Shown here: positions 8,870-17,870 of the stretch, one piece after another
How the letters are laid out: the number at the start of each line of letters is the position of its first letter
Numbering within the stretch: the stretch's first letter is position 1
DNA from: CBDCYH01 sp965224105
GTDB lineage: Bacteria; Bacteroidota; Rhodothermia; Rhodothermales; JABDKH01
DNA: 64,000 bases
NCBI GenBank assembly: GCA_965224105.1
Contig: CBDCYH010000002.1
Span: 1,674,001-1,738,000 of the forward strand
Direction of reading: 5' to 3'
Made by a program: the position numbers and the translations under genes
Notes under the pieces: model-generated
Told to the model about the DNA's origin: nothing
The model's input: only the letters and a program-made list of their open reading frames with translations
Databases searched by the model: none

Positions 8870-9556
8870 ATGGAATCCTATATGCAGCACTCTGTCGCAG
8901 CCCAGTCCGAGGATGTGCGCGGAGCGTTTATAATGAGAACGTATGCCCACGTCCTTGGTGCGGTACTGGCGTTTGTCGCGATCGAAGTGGTTTTCTTTCG
9001 CACTGGCATCGCCGGCAGCATTCTGAATGTGATTGCCGGTGTTAACTGGCTGCTCGTCCTCGGCGCATTTATTCTCGTCGGATTTCTCGCATCTAGAGTG
9101 GCGCACACAGTTCAGTCGATGCCGTTGCAATACCTGGCTCTCGGCGGATTTGTACTTGCGTACGCAATAATCTTTGTCCCGATGCTGGCGATTGCAGAGT
9201 ACAGCGCACCGGGTACGATCCAAAGCGCCGCACTGATCACATTGCTTGGATTTTGTGGACTCACTGCAGTGGTGTTTCTCACCCGCAAGGATTTTTCGTT
9301 CTTGCGTTCGGCGATAATGTTTGGAGGCGTCCTCGCCTTGCTACTTATTGTTGGCGGCGTATTCTTTGGATTTGAGCTGGGCACATTCTTCTCTGTGGGA
9401 ATGGTCGCTCTTGCGTCACTAGCCGTGCTGTACGACACATCCAATATTCTGCACCACTACTCGGAAGATAAACACGTGGCCGCGGCACTTGAGCTGTTCG
9501 GCAGTATCGCACTGATGTTCTGGTACGTGCTCAGACTGATGTCGTCACGTAACTAG
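8870..9556 (+). CDS. Bax inhibitor-1 / YccA-YbhL family membrane protein
   Basis: A 228-residue inner-membrane protein with about seven hydrophobic segments, e.g. HVLGAVLAFVAIEVVFF, WLLVLGAFILVGFLAS, YLALGGFVLAYAIIFVPM, and the C-terminal FGSIALMFWYVLRLM. The charged SEDKHVAAAL loop before the last segment and the SNILHHYSED motif are typical of the family, whose members act as proton-sensitive calcium leak channels or FtsH-associated regulators. A TTG nine bases upstream is in frame, but the ATG at 8870 fits family starts better. A strong terminator follows. Confidence 0.9.
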   Translation: MESYMQHSVAAQSEDVRGAFIMRTYAHVLGAVLAFVAIEVVFFRTGIAGSILNVIAGVNWLLVLGAFILVGFLASRVAHTVQSMPLQYLALGGFVLAYAIIFVPMLAIAEYSAPGTIQSAALITLLGFCGLTAVVFLTRKDFSFLRSAIMFGGVLALLLIVGGVFFGFELGTFFSVGMVALASLAVLYDTSNILHHYSEDKHVAAALELFGSIALMFWYVLRLMSSRN

Positions 9557-9579
9557 GCGCACACCAACTCGATTTAGGA

Positions 9580-9611
9580 GAGGCCTGCAGACATGCGGGC
9601 CTCTTTTTTTA
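9580..9611 (+). terminator. Rho-independent terminator after the BI-1 family gene
   Basis: Inverted repeat GAGGCC ... GGCCTC around tgcagacatgcg, followed by a run of eight T. It lies 24 bp after the stop codon. Confidence 0.85.
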
Positions 9612-9615
9612 TGCC

Positions 9616-10065
9616 TCATCGCCGCAGCGTTTTTTCACCAGTCTTGCAATCGAACGTGTACCCGCCGAGGCGCGACCCCTGCTCTTCGCCCGATATGATT
9701 CCGGGAACCGTGGTCAGCTCCACTCGGGAGCTATCCAGCCATCTGATCGACCCGTTCGCCACACCATCTTCCAGAAGTACCTCACCGTCGGCGACGTTCA
9801 CCACAACGAATCGGAAAGGACCAGTTGGCATTCCTTCCATCCAGCCCGATCCTCGGGCGAGAACGATAGCAAACTCCTCATCAGCACTAAGGAGCTGTTC
9901 GGTTGATGAGCTGCCGAGATGCTCTTCTGCCACGACAATCCACGCTGCGCGTTGTTCCACTGCATCCCTCTGGGGCTGGCTACAGGCGGAGACCAAAACC
10001 GCTGCGCACAGGCACGCGATCAGCACTACTGGCTTAAAGTGAGGGGCCATAATTTTCTCAGTCAT
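9616..10065 (-). CDS. Putative lipoprotein of unknown function
   Basis: N-terminal sequence has a hydrophobic stretch VVLIACLCAAVLVSAC whose VSAC end is a lipobox, so Cys is likely lipidated and the protein anchored in an envelope membrane. The ATG at 10065 overlaps the stop codon of the upstream BNR-repeat gene (ATGA), implying translational coupling; a second ATG at 10050 is also possible. The mature part (about 120 residues) is small and beta-rich in appearance (FRFVVVNVADGEVLLEDG) and ends with a CKTGEKTLRR tail. No family recognised. Its job is probably tied to the T9SS protein encoded just upstream. Confidence 0.7.
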   Translation of the reverse strand: MTEKIMAPHFKPVVLIACLCAAVLVSACSQPQRDAVEQRAAWIVVAEEHLGSSSTEQLLSADEEFAIVLARGSGWMEGMPTGPFRFVVVNVADGEVLLEDGVANGSIRWLDSSRVELTTVPGIISGEEQGSRLGGYTFDCKTGEKTLRR

Positions 10066-13000
10066 CTTAGGAGCGTGATCAATTGCGATTCGCTTCGACT
10101 CCTTCCTTCGGTGATTCTGCAAACGTATGATCCCGCCGCAAGGGGAGAACCCGCGTCACTTCTACCGTCCCAGGTTACAACCTGTAATCCGGGCTCGGCG
10201 CGGTGGTCGCGTAGCAAGGTGCGCACCCGGCGACCTGCAATGTCGTAGATCTCCACCGTCACGACATCGCCATTGTCGGCAACACTGTATTGAATAGACG
10301 TGGACTCGCGAAAAGGATTTGGAAAATTCGGATGCAAAGCAAGCTTGTTTGGTGCCAACTCTTCAACCGCGGTGAGTACCTCAGTCTGAATTCCCAGGCT
10401 GTCAACCGCCCAGCCCCAACCCGTTACGAGCGGATCTGCAACCAGTCTAAACCGAATGAGCAGCGTGTCCTGCGGGGAGAACGTGTCGAGAAGATTAATC
10501 TGATGTTGCACAAACAGGGACTTGTCGCCACTACTGTTTGTGTTGTACGCGCTTAGCCACGCAGGGTCGGCTCGGGAATCGTAGCCGTCGGCGATCGGCG
10601 TCCAGGAAATCCCACTGTCGTTGGAGCCTTCGACCACAACGAAGTCAAAGAAATCTTCATCGCCAAAGACGGTCCCGTCGGCGCCGGGCTCGACGATCAC
10701 GACATCCGCATAGGTTAGTGTTGCTTCTGATGTGCCAAGGACGACCGGTTGAAGCAGCGTCGCCGTCACCTCCTCAAGGTTAACGTACGGATGTGCCGTG
10801 TGCAGGACTCCTGTGTCAAATCCTGGTACCGAAGAGATGCTCATCCCGTCCAGGTGAAAGCTCAAACCTGCGCCGTCGAAGTTAGTCCCAAACGAGTCTT
10901 GTGCCTCAACTGCCGGAAAGAGGGTCACGGTTGATACAGTTGATGACACGGAGTCACCGTCGATGTAGGAGACAGCATGAATGGGTACATCGCGAACCGA
11001 CGCAACCGGAACGGTTGTCTGAACGGGAACGACGGTACGCCCTGTCGAGCCGGGCAGGCGGATGGCTTCCTGCGCATCAGCAAAAACAATGGTAGAATCG
11101 TAGTCTCCGCGCACTGTAACGGAGAAGGAGAGGTTTCCGCCAAGGCCGCTGGTGATTTTGGAGAGGATTGGCTTCAGATTCAGGGCCTGTGGTTCGTATC
11201 CCAGCAGTTCCGAAAGCGAGACCGACCAGATTCCACGCCCATGAGTCGCCAGCACCACCTCGTCGTTAACGATGCGCATCTGCCAGATTGCCACCGCGGG
11301 TAGGCCGCTGTCAGAATATACCCAGCTGTCCCCGCCATCATCAGACACAAACAAGCCAATCTCCGTGCCTGCCCATACAATGTTGGGGTCGTACGGCATC
11401 ACGAGAAGGGAGTACGTGGTAACATCCGGAAAGCCATTGTCAGAGGAACCATTAGCCCCAAAACCTGAGATGTCGGTCCACGTTTGTCCCAGGTCGGTCG
11501 TCTTTAGAATCTTCGGTCGGCCAGCGAAAGAAAACAAGGCGAACGCGGTATTGGGCTCTGTCGGATGCGTGGCGATATCTGTTATCGCTCCCATGGTGAC
11601 AACGCCGTACCGGTTGGTTGGTGTGAATGATTGCCCGCCGTCCGTTGAAACGTTTAGCGTTGCATTGGCGCTGCTCAATCTTGTACCGGCCCACACGATA
11701 TTTGGATCTGCCAACGAGATACGCACGGTACCGTTGCCGATTTCCGAACCAAGCCGGAAATTTTGGATGGGCACCTCTTGCCAGCTGTCGCCAAAGTTTT
11801 CACTACGGATTGCCCCGGCGCTGTTCAACATGAGAATCAGGTCGGGATCCTGGTTGGATTTGGCGATGCGTGTGAGAAACGGACCCGATCCCGGGACGTC
11901 CACAAAATCCCACGACGTCCCGCCGTTTGTTGACCGGAATAGCGTGTTGAATTGCGCGGTCTCGAGCAACCAATCAGGTTCGTGATAATGCCAGGCAGCT
12001 TCGAAGCCGTCGCCGCTGGGTGCGGGTTGCCAGGCGGTCAGATCGTTGGGGTCGGTTGGCGATACCCAGGAGCCATTGTCCTGTGTTCCGCCGACGTACC
12101 GTGCGCTACCGTTCCTCTTGTCAACACCATAAAACTGCGCGGTGTTGAGACCAGCCAGGCCCGATCCACCAGTCTGGGAAAAGGTCGCACCGTTGTCTGT
12201 CGAGAAAGATATTCCGCCGTCGTTTGCATTTAGCAGTAGGTATTCTTGCTGCGTATCATCAGTAACAAAAAACTGTATGTGGTGATGATCCACGTGGACG
12301 CCTTTTGGGTCACCTCCGTACCTCCCGTAACCGTCGGTGACAGGTGTGAGGGTTGTTTGCGAGCCGCTGACTTGCGCCTCGATGATGTCGATACCTCCAA
12401 CCAGGACCCGATTGGCGTCGAACGGGTCCACCGCGATGGCGTTGTCGTAAAAACCCTGGCCCCCGAGCCAATCCAGATCATTGCCGTTGGATTCTGTCGT
12501 TCTCACCCATGTCTGGCCGCTGTCTGCGGATTTATAGAGGAACGATTGCGAACTCCCATCGGCCGCGACGTAGAGGTGGGTGGTGTCGGAGGGTGCGATC
12601 GCGATTTCCATCCTTCCGACGCCGGAGAACGGAGCGAAGATCTCTGTCCAGGTTGCACCCGCGTCGGTTGACTTTAAGATGCCGCGACCTTTCACCGTCG
12701 CGAACAGCGTGTTGAAGTTTAGAGGGTTGGCGATCAGGTCTTCCACGCGGCCTGGTCCTTGTGCCGCGCGTTGGTATGTCTCCGTCCAGGAGAGCCCGCC
12801 ATCGGTAGATTTGAAAATGTAAGCAATCTCGCCCGTGTTGTTGCGACCACCTGTGGATGTCGCTACGACGATAACTTTCTCGTCCGAGGGATCGACCACC
12901 ATCCGCATGACATTGGTAAACTTGTTATCGGTTGCGGTGCTCGCAAGTTGTGTCCAGGAGTTGCCTTTGTTTTCTGATTTCCAGATTCCCTGTCCGTAAA

Positions 13001-13577
13001 TAAATGCAAAGGTTCCGAATCCTTCTCCGGTGCCAGCATAGAGCACATTGGAATTGGACTTGGGCATGACGAGTGTGGTCGTGGCGAGGTTTTGCAGATC
13101 GCTGGTTAGCTCGACAAATGTCTGACCGCGGTTTACCGTCTTCCATATTCCACCTGACGCGGATCCTATATACCAGGTGCTGAATGTTGGGTCATCCGGG
13201 TCGACCACGATTACGCGTGCCCGTCCGGCGACGTTGCCCGGGCCTCTTTCCTGCCACGGTAAGGTAATTTGACTCTTGCCCGCACGGCGACGCGCGTTGT
13301 CCAGTTCAATCTTGCGGTAATTGGCTTGGTAGTCGGGAGCTGTTTGGTCATCTGCCGTGCGGATTGCCTGGAAGAATTTTGCAAACTCATCGGGCTGGTC
13401 CTGTCGCAGTGCGCCTTTGATGCGGCTGCGCTTTTGGGTGTGTAGCTTCTTTGTAGTTCGGGCAGAAGGTGTGGTCGGTGCGGGTTCGGAGCGTTGCTCG
13501 AGATGGATGTGCAGCGAGCCCAGGGCCAGCAGCGCACAGGTCGTGAGCAGCAGGCCTGGATGGAGAAAAGATTTCAT
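10062..13577 (-). CDS. Exported BNR/VPS10-type beta-propeller protein with T9SS sorting domain
   Basis: An 1171-residue secreted protein. It has a signal peptide (LLLTTCALLALGSLHI), then many BNR/sialidase-type repeats with the S.DGG.SW pattern (e.g. FKSTDGGLSWTETY, LKSTDAGATWTEIF, VSDDGGDSWVYSD), forming one or two propellers to about residue 780. A beta-rich region follows with an MAM/immunoglobulin-like part around residues 860-1070. The last ~85 residues form a FlgD-like C-terminal sorting domain (PNPFRESTSIQYSV, VEIYDIAGRRVRTL, PLAAGSYVCRI). Proteins of this architecture are exported through Sec and then T9SS to the surface in Bacteroidota. Substrate unknown. The lipoprotein gene overlaps its stop. 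Confidence 0.85.
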   Translation of the reverse strand: MKSFLHPGLLLTTCALLALGSLHIHLEQRSEPAPTTPSARTTKKLHTQKRSRIKGALRQDQPDEFAKFFQAIRTADDQTAPDYQANYRKIELDNARRRAGKSQITLPWQERGPGNVAGRARVIVVDPDDPTFSTWYIGSASGGIWKTVNRGQTFVELTSDLQNLATTTLVMPKSNSNVLYAGTGEGFGTFAFIYGQGIWKSENKGNSWTQLASTATDNKFTNVMRMVVDPSDEKVIVVATSTGGRNNTGEIAYIFKSTDGGLSWTETYQRAAQGPGRVEDLIANPLNFNTLFATVKGRGILKSTDAGATWTEIFAPFSGVGRMEIAIAPSDTTHLYVAADGSSQSFLYKSADSGQTWVRTTESNGNDLDWLGGQGFYDNAIAVDPFDANRVLVGGIDIIEAQVSGSQTTLTPVTDGYGRYGGDPKGVHVDHHHIQFFVTDDTQQEYLLLNANDGGISFSTDNGATFSQTGGSGLAGLNTAQFYGVDKRNGSARYVGGTQDNGSWVSPTDPNDLTAWQPAPSGDGFEAAWHYHEPDWLLETAQFNTLFRSTNGGTSWDFVDVPGSGPFLTRIAKSNQDPDLILMLNSAGAIRSENFGDSWQEVPIQNFRLGSEIGNGTVRISLADPNIVWAGTRLSSANATLNVSTDGGQSFTPTNRYGVVTMGAITDIATHPTEPNTAFALFSFAGRPKILKTTDLGQTWTDISGFGANGSSDNGFPDVTTYSLLVMPYDPNIVWAGTEIGLFVSDDGGDSWVYSDSGLPAVAIWQMRIVNDEVVLATHGRGIWSVSLSELLGYEPQALNLKPILSKITSGLGGNLSFSVTVRGDYDSTIVFADAQEAIRLPGSTGRTVVPVQTTVPVASVRDVPIHAVSYIDGDSVSSTVSTVTLFPAVEAQDSFGTNFDGAGLSFHLDGMSISSVPGFDTGVLHTAHPYVNLEEVTATLLQPVVLGTSEATLTYADVVIVEPGADGTVFGDEDFFDFVVVEGSNDSGISWTPIADGYDSRADPAWLSAYNTNSSGDKSLFVQHQINLLDTFSPQDTLLIRFRLVADPLVTGWGWAVDSLGIQTEVLTAVEELAPNKLALHPNFPNPFRESTSIQYSVADNGDVVTVEIYDIAGRRVRTLLRDHRAEPGLQVVTWDGRSDAGSPLAAGSYVCRITEGRSRSESQLITLLR

Positions 13578-13662
13578 GGGAAGTGGATGATCCGCTCGTG
13601 TGGCCCGGTTACAGGCAGTGGGCCAGAATGTTCGAGGGGGTTCAATTCTTCCCCTTTCCGGC

Positions 13663-14100
13663 TCAGGATATGGAGTCGATCTCGATGGAGAAAGTCAGAT
13701 CCTCGCCGGCCAGCGGGTGGTTTGCATCGAGGGTCACAACAGAATCGTTGAATGACCGCACGGACGCGGCGACGGATCGTCCGTCGGTGGTGGAGACCTG
13801 GAGCTGCAATCCGTTCTGGATGTCTATTTCTACCGGAATGGCCTTTTTCTCGACCTCGAAAATGAGGTCGTCGCGCTGGAGCCCGTAGGCGTTGGCGGCC
13901 TCGATGGTGAATTGCTTCTTGTCGCCGACTGACATTCCCTCGACGGCCTGCTCGAATTCCGGCAGGAGCTGTCCCGCGCCGAGTTCAAATGACAAAGGAT
14001 TGGATCGCTCCGACGCATCGAAGGGGGAGCCGTCTCGCAGGATTCCTTCGTAGTGGACGCTAACGGTATCACCTTTTCTTGCTGTGCGGGGGTTGCTCAT
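13663..14100 (-). CDS. FKBP-type peptidyl-prolyl cis-trans isomerase, SlyD-like
   Basis: A 145-residue cytoplasmic folding helper. It has the FKBP core opening GDTVSVHYEGILRDGSPFDAS, LGAGQLLPEFEQAVEGMSVGDKK (shown in part), the inserted IF chaperone domain between about residues 75 and 125, and the SlyD C-terminal signature VVTLDANHPLAGEDLTF. The His-rich metal-binding tail of E. coli SlyD is absent. It is transcribed divergently from the choice-of-anchor B gene. Confidence 0.9.
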   Translation of the reverse strand: MSNPRTARKGDTVSVHYEGILRDGSPFDASERSNPLSFELGAGQLLPEFEQAVEGMSVGDKKQFTIEAANAYGLQRDDLIFEVEKKAIPVEIDIQNGLQLQVSTTDGRSVAASVRSFNDSVVTLDANHPLAGEDLTFSIEIDSIS

Positions 14101-14278
14101 TCAGGGGCTCGGGATTGGTTCAAAAGTGGCGGTATACAGCATTGCCGTCCCCTGTGATCCCCCGAAAAAATGCTAAATAATTAGCACAACCCTTTGAGGC
14201 CGGACGACTTTTCGATACATTGGATCTTACCCCAAAACCGCAAAACGCGGTCGAATTTGACAACTATTGGTAGGTGTG

Positions 14279-16621
14279 ATGAGCAGAATATTTTCTTTAC
14301 TGATTGTAGGTCTATTGCTGGTGCTCCCGGCAACTGCCCAACAATTCGGTGGATCGATGATGATGGTTGGCGATGACGTCATTGTATCCGAGACATCCAA
14401 CCGGGCGTTCCCCGGAGAGGTCTACGTATTCAACAAGTCGGACGACGGCTGGAAGACTTCCTCCGTCTTGTCGGCTCCGACGCCAACAAAAACGGCCGAC
14501 ATGTTCGGCGCTTCGATGGCCAAGCTAGGCGACAACCTTTTCGTGGGGTCGGCCAGTGCCAACGAGGGCAAAGGCGCGGTCCACGTGTACAACAAGACCG
14601 ACGAGGGATGGCGCGCAACAGCAACGATCGAAGCTCCAGGCGGAGAAGAAGCTGAGAGCTTTGGTCGAGCAATGGCTACCGGTGGCAGTAACCTCTTCGT
14701 TGCCGACAATGGCGTCGTTCACGTTTACGAAAATAACGGCGGCACCTGGACGATGACCGGGCACGTCATGGCTGAAGGTCTGGAAGAGAAGTCGGGCTTC
14801 GGAAGCACGATGACGGCCGGTGACGGGTTTGTTGCAATCGGTGCCTCAAACGCGAACGAAGGAGAGGGTGCGGTATATGTCTTCCGGGAAAGGGACGGTG
14901 AGTGGGTCCAGCAGGGTCCGCTTCCCACCGGCACCGTAGGTGAGAATGCGCGCCTGGGTTCAACCCTTTATGCTTCGGGTGATATGCTTTACGCCGGAGC
15001 ACCGCGTGCACATGCCGGCAGCGGAACCGTTGTAGTTTATCGCTATAACGAAACTGCAGACCAGGGATCGTGGAATCTGGTGTCACAGATCAACCCGGTT
15101 GTTGCTTCCCGTTTTGCATTGTTCGGATCCTCCATCGTCCAGAACGGAAACGAAATCTGGATCGGCGCACCGGGAGCGGCGCGTCGTACCGGACGCATCT
15201 ATCGGTACACGATTGACACAGACACTGGCGACTTCATCAGCGGATCCAGTTTTGCTGTTAAAGACCTGCCAGGGAGAGCCATGTTCGGAGCGAATGTCGT
15301 CCCCAACGGAAACACGGTTCTGGTCGGATCCACGGGATACGACATGGGCGAAGGAGCGGCTCTGGTTCTACAGCGCGATGGCGACAGCTATGCGAAGGAG
15401 GCCGTACTTGTAAACAACGCCAAAGGGTTCGAGTCCGTGACCGATGGTACCGTTCGTTGCTCGGACGAAGAGGCTAGCGGATTTCCGTGTAAAGACATGG
15501 ATATGTTGTCCTTCATGTCTATGAAAGACATTGGCGGTGAGCGTGGTATCCGTTCAAATGATATCTGGGGCTGGGAAGATCCAGTTACCGGCAAAGAGTG
15601 GGCTCTGGTTGGACGAACCGATGCGACAGCGTTTGTCGATGTTTCCAATCCGAACCTGCCTGTCTACGTTGGCGAACTGATGTTAACGGAAGGCGCGAAC
15701 GTGAGCGTGTGGAGAGACATCAAAGTGTACAAGGACCACGCGTTTATCGTTGCTGATGGGGCGGGGCCACACGGTGTACAAATCTTCGACCTCAAGCAGC
15801 TGAGAGATGTCACAGACGGTCCGGTTACGTTCGAGGCGACGGCACACTATGATGGAATCGCCAGCGCACACAACATCGTCATCAACGAAGAAACGGGTTA
15901 TGCCTATGTCGTGGGGGCGAGTGGCGGCGGGGAAACCTGCGGTGGAGGCCTTCACATGCTGAACATCGAAGAACCAACAAGCCCGACGTTTGCGGGTTGC
16001 TTCGCTGATGAGAACACGGGTCGCAGAGGAACGGGATACTCGCACGATGCACAGTGCGTTACCTACTCCGGACCGGACGAGGACCATGCCGGCAAAGAGA
16101 TTTGTTTTGGTTCAAACGAGACTGCAGTGTCAATCGCAGATGTAACAGACAAATCGAATCCGGTTGCGTTGAGCTCGGCAACCTATCCGAACGTTGCTTA
16201 CACGCACCAGGGATGGCTAACGGAAGACCACAGGTTCTTCTACGTGAATGATGAGGGCGACGAGGCACGGAGCCTTGTCGATGGCACCCGAACATTGATC
16301 TGGGACGTAAGTGACCTGGATGATCCTGTAATGGTCGGCGAGCACATTGCTTCTGATCAGTCGATTGACCACAACCTGTATGTCCGTGGCAATCTTATGT
16401 ATCAGTCCAATTACGTTTCTGGCCTTCGCGTCCTGGACGTCAGCAATCCAACTGAACCGGTTGAGGTTGGCTATTTTGACACCGTGCCTTACGGCGACAA
16501 TAGCCCCAGCACTGGCGGTGGTTCATGGAGCAACTATCCTTACTTCAAGAGTGGGATTGTGGTTGTGACCAGCAGCCGTGAAGGATTGTTTGTCGTGAAG
16601 AAGAGCAGCGTTGGTACGTGA
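14279..16621 (+). CDS. Choice-of-anchor B / LVIVD-repeat exported protein
   Basis: A 780-residue exported protein; the signal peptide is IFSLLIVGLLLVLPATAQQ. The first ~380 residues form an FG-GAP/integrin-like propeller with repeated G.(S/A)(M/T).A.GD.L.VG units. The second half has LVIVD-type repeats and the choice-of-anchor B signature, including HNIVINEETGYAYVVGA, GGGLHMLNIEEPTSP, GYSHDAQCV, and YTHQGWLTEDHRFFYVNDE. Family members normally carry a variable C-terminal anchor; this copy stops right after the last LVIVD strand (REGLFVVKKSSVGT), so no T9SS domain or anchor is visible. The ATG at 14279 is preferred to a TTG twelve bases upstream. It ends at a strong terminator. Confidence 0.88.
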   Translation: MSRIFSLLIVGLLLVLPATAQQFGGSMMMVGDDVIVSETSNRAFPGEVYVFNKSDDGWKTSSVLSAPTPTKTADMFGASMAKLGDNLFVGSASANEGKGAVHVYNKTDEGWRATATIEAPGGEEAESFGRAMATGGSNLFVADNGVVHVYENNGGTWTMTGHVMAEGLEEKSGFGSTMTAGDGFVAIGASNANEGEGAVYVFRERDGEWVQQGPLPTGTVGENARLGSTLYASGDMLYAGAPRAHAGSGTVVVYRYNETADQGSWNLVSQINPVVASRFALFGSSIVQNGNEIWIGAPGAARRTGRIYRYTIDTDTGDFISGSSFAVKDLPGRAMFGANVVPNGNTVLVGSTGYDMGEGAALVLQRDGDSYAKEAVLVNNAKGFESVTDGTVRCSDEEASGFPCKDMDMLSFMSMKDIGGERGIRSNDIWGWEDPVTGKEWALVGRTDATAFVDVSNPNLPVYVGELMLTEGANVSVWRDIKVYKDHAFIVADGAGPHGVQIFDLKQLRDVTDGPVTFEATAHYDGIASAHNIVINEETGYAYVVGASGGGETCGGGLHMLNIEEPTSPTFAGCFADENTGRRGTGYSHDAQCVTYSGPDEDHAGKEICFGSNETAVSIADVTDKSNPVALSSATYPNVAYTHQGWLTEDHRFFYVNDEGDEARSLVDGTRTLIWDVSDLDDPVMVGEHIASDQSIDHNLYVRGNLMYQSNYVSGLRVLDVSNPTEPVEVGYFDTVPYGDNSPSTGGGSWSNYPYFKSGIVVVTSSREGLFVVKKSSVGT

Positions 16622-16647
16622 CATAAGAAGGGACGGTTTATTCGAGG

Positions 16648-16680
16648 AGGGCGCATCGTTTCGATGCGCCCTTTTTTTTG
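16648..16680 (+). terminator. Rho-independent terminator
   Basis: Perfect 11-bp stem AGGGCGCATCG / CGATGCGCCCT with a 2-nt loop, followed by a T-run, just after the choice-of-anchor B gene. Confidence 0.9.
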
Positions 16681-16990
16681 TGCGACATTCATCGCGGCGC
16701 TATCACCATATGCCCTACTGCCACGCCGCGGTAGTCGCGCGGGTTGGTTCACCGCTAATGGCATCAACATGCCTGACTTCTCCGCATCCACCACCCCGGT
16801 GTCACCCCGGACTTGATCCGGGGATTACGCGTCATTGCGAAGAAGCCAACAGAGCTCGGCATTGGGAGACTGCCACGCCGCGGTAGCGGCTCGCAGTGAC
16901 GAGTGGGTTCGGGGGCCGGGATAACTACAGGGTCGTCCGCAACTCTCACGGAGACGCCCGTATACACAAGAAGACAAAACGGTTGGTTCA
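16681..16990. repeat. Gene-free spacer with dispersed palindrome and MITE-like fragment
   Basis: Contains the type I palindrome GTCA-CCCCGGA-CTTGA-TCCGGGG at 16801-16823, followed by an internally deleted copy of the ~100-bp MITE-like element (about 16833-16903; cgtcattgcgaagaag ... ctcgcagtgacgag). Nothing else is recognisable before the tonB start, which has a short A-rich leader. Confidence 0.75.
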
Positions 16991-17770
16991 ATGAAAAACT
17001 TTCTGGTTGGCAACTTCCTCCCCGCATATTCCGGAGCGTTTGGGTTGAAGAACATTCCAACGTCCGACGAACCTGATTTCGATCCCGAGGAGAAACGGAA
17101 AATTCTTGAGCGTCGCGCGCGCCACCTGCGCAAGCGCAGAAATACGTACGTCCAGCGGATACAGTTTGCGCTGGTCGTTGCCCTGCTCGTGACTATCGCC
17201 GGCTTCCAAATTCCGCTGGACGACAAGTCGACATTCGAGGTACAGTTGACAACCCAGGAGTTGGTCGAAGTTGAGGAAGTCTTGCAGACTCAGCAGCAGA
17301 CGTTGCCGCCACCACCACCCCGTCCGCCAGTACCGATTGCCGTTGACGACGATGCGCTGATTGATGATGATGACCTTGACCTGGACGCGTCGCTAGACCT
17401 GGAAGCAGAACTGGAACTGCCCGTGGCGCCACCGCCCGAGCCGGTCGTGGTGGAAGAGGAGGAAGAACCAGAGATCTTCGTGGTTGTGCAGCAAATGCCC
17501 GAATTGATAGGGGGCGTGAAAGCGTTGGCTTCCTCGATCAAGTACCCCGACCTTGCCAGGCGAGCTGGCCTGGAAGGCACTGTCGTCGTCCAGTTTATCG
17601 TCCAGCCCGATGGGACACCATCCGACCCGGAGGTAGTAAAGTCGGTGTCCGAATCTCTTGACAAGGCCGCCGTGGAGGCCGTGTTGAAACAGCGCTTCAA
17701 GCCGGGGATGCAGCGAAACAAGGCCGTGCCAGTGCGGATGGCGATGCCCGTTAAGTTTCAGTTGCGTTGA
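16991..17770 (+). CDS. Energy transducer TonB
   Basis: A 259-residue inner-membrane-anchored protein that transmits proton motive force to outer-membrane receptors. A cytoplasmic N-terminal stretch of about 55 charged residues (EKRKILERRARHLRKRR) precedes the single transmembrane helix (FALVVALLVTIAGFQI). A Pro/acidic spacer follows (PPPPPRPPVP, DDDALIDDDDLDLD), then a complete TonB C-terminal domain from about residue 170 (MPELIGG, YPDLARRAGLEGTVVVQF, AAVEAVLKQRFKPGMQR, PVRMAMPVKFQLR). The long cytoplasmic extension and acidic spacer are common in Bacteroidota TonB proteins. Confidence 0.92.
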   Translation: MKNFLVGNFLPAYSGAFGLKNIPTSDEPDFDPEEKRKILERRARHLRKRRNTYVQRIQFALVVALLVTIAGFQIPLDDKSTFEVQLTTQELVEVEEVLQTQQQTLPPPPPRPPVPIAVDDDALIDDDDLDLDASLDLEAELELPVAPPPEPVVVEEEEEPEIFVVVQQMPELIGGVKALASSIKYPDLARRAGLEGTVVVQFIVQPDGTPSDPEVVKSVSESLDKAAVEAVLKQRFKPGMQRNKAVPVRMAMPVKFQLR

Positions 17771-17816
17771 TGCGGATTCTCCACGAGATACCCTCCAACA
17801 TCCGAAAAACCAACAG

Positions 17817-17845
17817 CGGCCGCGGAGCCACCGCGGCCGACTGAA
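17817..17845. terminator. GC-rich hairpin between convergent genes
   Basis: Perfect 9-bp stem CGGCCGCGG / CCGCGGCCG with loop agcca, between the convergent tonB and radical-oxidase genes. The following tract is only weakly T-rich (ctgaatctttctc), so it may act as a bidirectional or Rho-assisted terminator. Confidence 0.5.
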
Positions 17846-17870
17846 TCTTTCTCAGGTCGTCAAGTCGCTA